From an uncultured Polyangiaceae bacterium (GTDB lineage Bacteria > Myxococcota_A > Polyangia > Polyangiales > Houyiibacteriaceae): 5,909 nt of DNA. A program made the position numbers and the translations under genes. Shown here one piece after another: positions 5,488 through 5,909 of this stretch. Under the pieces are notes generated by a model. That model did no database searches and was not told where the DNA came from. It saw only the letters and a program-made list of their open reading frames with translations. The stretch is from positions 1 through 5,909 of the forward strand of contig CAMYMX010000251.1 in NCBI GenBank assembly GCA_947259605.1, in the 5' to 3' direction. Position 1 is the first letter of the stretch, and the number at the start of each line of letters is the position of its first letter.

Positions 5488-5909
5488 ATGGCTGAACCTC
5501 CGATCGCCGAACCGAGCCCCGCTGCGCCAGGCTACGATCAGAGCGCAATTCAGGTGCTCGAAGGCCTCGAGGCGGTGCGGAAGCGGCCCGGCATGTACAT
5601 CGGTGATCCGCACGACGGAACAGGGCTCCACCACCTGGTTTGGGAAGCGGTCGACAACGCGGTCGACGAGCACTTGGCAGGCCACTGCGACGCAGTCCAG
5701 GTCATCGTTCACTCCGGGGGCTCGGTTACCGTCATCGACAACGGTCGAGGCATTCCCGTCGGCATGCACGACAAGGGCGTCAGCGCAGCCGAGGTCGTCA
5801 TGACACAACTTCACGCCGGCGGGAAGTTCAACAGCGAGAGCTATTCGGTCTCCGCCGGCTTGCACGGCGTCGGCGTCAGCGCAGTCAACGCGGTGAGCGA
5901 GTGGCTCAA
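5488..5909 (+). CDS. gyrB: DNA gyrase subunit B, N-terminal part (cut by window end)
   Basis: This is the start of the ATPase subunit of type II topoisomerase, which with GyrA introduces negative supercoils into DNA. The first 140 residues are present and the frame remains open at the edge. After a variable 15-residue start come the GHKL ATPase motifs in order: IQVLEGLEAVRKRPGMYIGD (21-40), GLHHLVWEAVDNAVDE (46-61; Glu53 as catalytic base, Asn57 as Mg ligand), VIDNGRGIP (82-90; Asp84, Arg87), GVSAAEVVMTQLHAGGKF (97-114) and SAGLHGVGVSAVNA (122-135), the start of the ATP lid. GyrB is preferred over ParE because of the overall match, but ParE shares these motifs and the deciding C-terminal regions lie outside. 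Ala123 replaces the first Gly of the usual GGLHGVG. The gene starts 94 bp after the ABC permease, on the same strand. dnaA, dnaN or recF are not seen upstream. Confidence 0.93.
   Translation, partial: MAEPPIAEPSPAAPGYDQSAIQVLEGLEAVRKRPGMYIGDPHDGTGLHHLVWEAVDNAVDEHLAGHCDAVQVIVHSGGSVTVIDNGRGIPVGMHDKGVSAAEVVMTQLHAGGKFNSESYSVSAGLHGVGVSAVNAVSEWL

Noticed and set aside
4562..5803. A 413-codon plus-strand frame through the permease gene and into gyrB
   Set aside because: It runs out of frame with both well-supported genes, its translation is Arg-rich and low in hydrophobic segments, and it crosses the intergenic region. It is a shadow frame.
5775..5889. Repeated GGCGTCAGCGCAG within gyrB
   Set aside because: Both copies encode Gly-Val-Ser-Ala at places where these residues are expected in GyrB motifs, so the repeat follows from protein conservation and codon bias.

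Overview
This is a GC-rich, gene-dense piece of a bacterial chromosome with eight protein-coding genes, one of them cut by the right edge. A TatB/TatC pair, a likely lipoprotein and a membrane-anchored PEGA-domain protein suggest a Gram-negative cell envelope. The gene style (stand-alone receiver protein, PEGA protein, GC-rich codons, few clear Shine-Dalgarno sites) fits Myxococcota or another former deltaproteobacterial lineage. That placement is only a guess, because no marker here fixes the phylum.

Layout, left to right. Positions 66-1237 (+) hold a two-gene tat operon, a TatA/B-family subunit and TatC, joined by an ATGA stop/start overlap. Positions 1234-2498 (-) hold a GTG-started stand-alone response-regulator receiver protein (2109-2498), followed 32 bp later by a short-chain dehydrogenase/reductase (SDR) of the peroxisomal trans-2-enoyl-CoA reductase-like type (1234-2076). 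tatC and the SDR gene converge and end in the same CTAG tetranucleotide. Positions 2576-3160 (+) hold a putative lipoprotein, divergent from the receiver gene across 77 bp. Its 3' end overlaps by 29 bp the 3' end of a convergent gene for a small PEGA-domain membrane protein (3132-3557, -). Positions 3655-5393 (+) hold a NodI/NodJ-like (DrrA/DrrB-like) ABC exporter pair, again with an ATGA overlap. From 5488 to the window end (+) is the N-terminal ATPase portion of GyrB, which has no stop codon because it runs off the edge.

The units appear functionally separate: twin-arginine export, acyl-CoA or other carbonyl/enoyl reduction possibly co-transcribed with a phospho-receiver, envelope proteins, small-molecule or glycolipid export, and DNA supercoiling. 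I see no mobile element, tRNA, rRNA, CRISPR array or phage signature, and no clear new system. The points most worth a second look are the overlapping convergent gene ends, a recurring -10-like hexamer placed 6-9 nt before several start codons (possible leaderless transcripts), the SDR lacking the usual YxxxK pair, and the altered ABC signature LSGGY.
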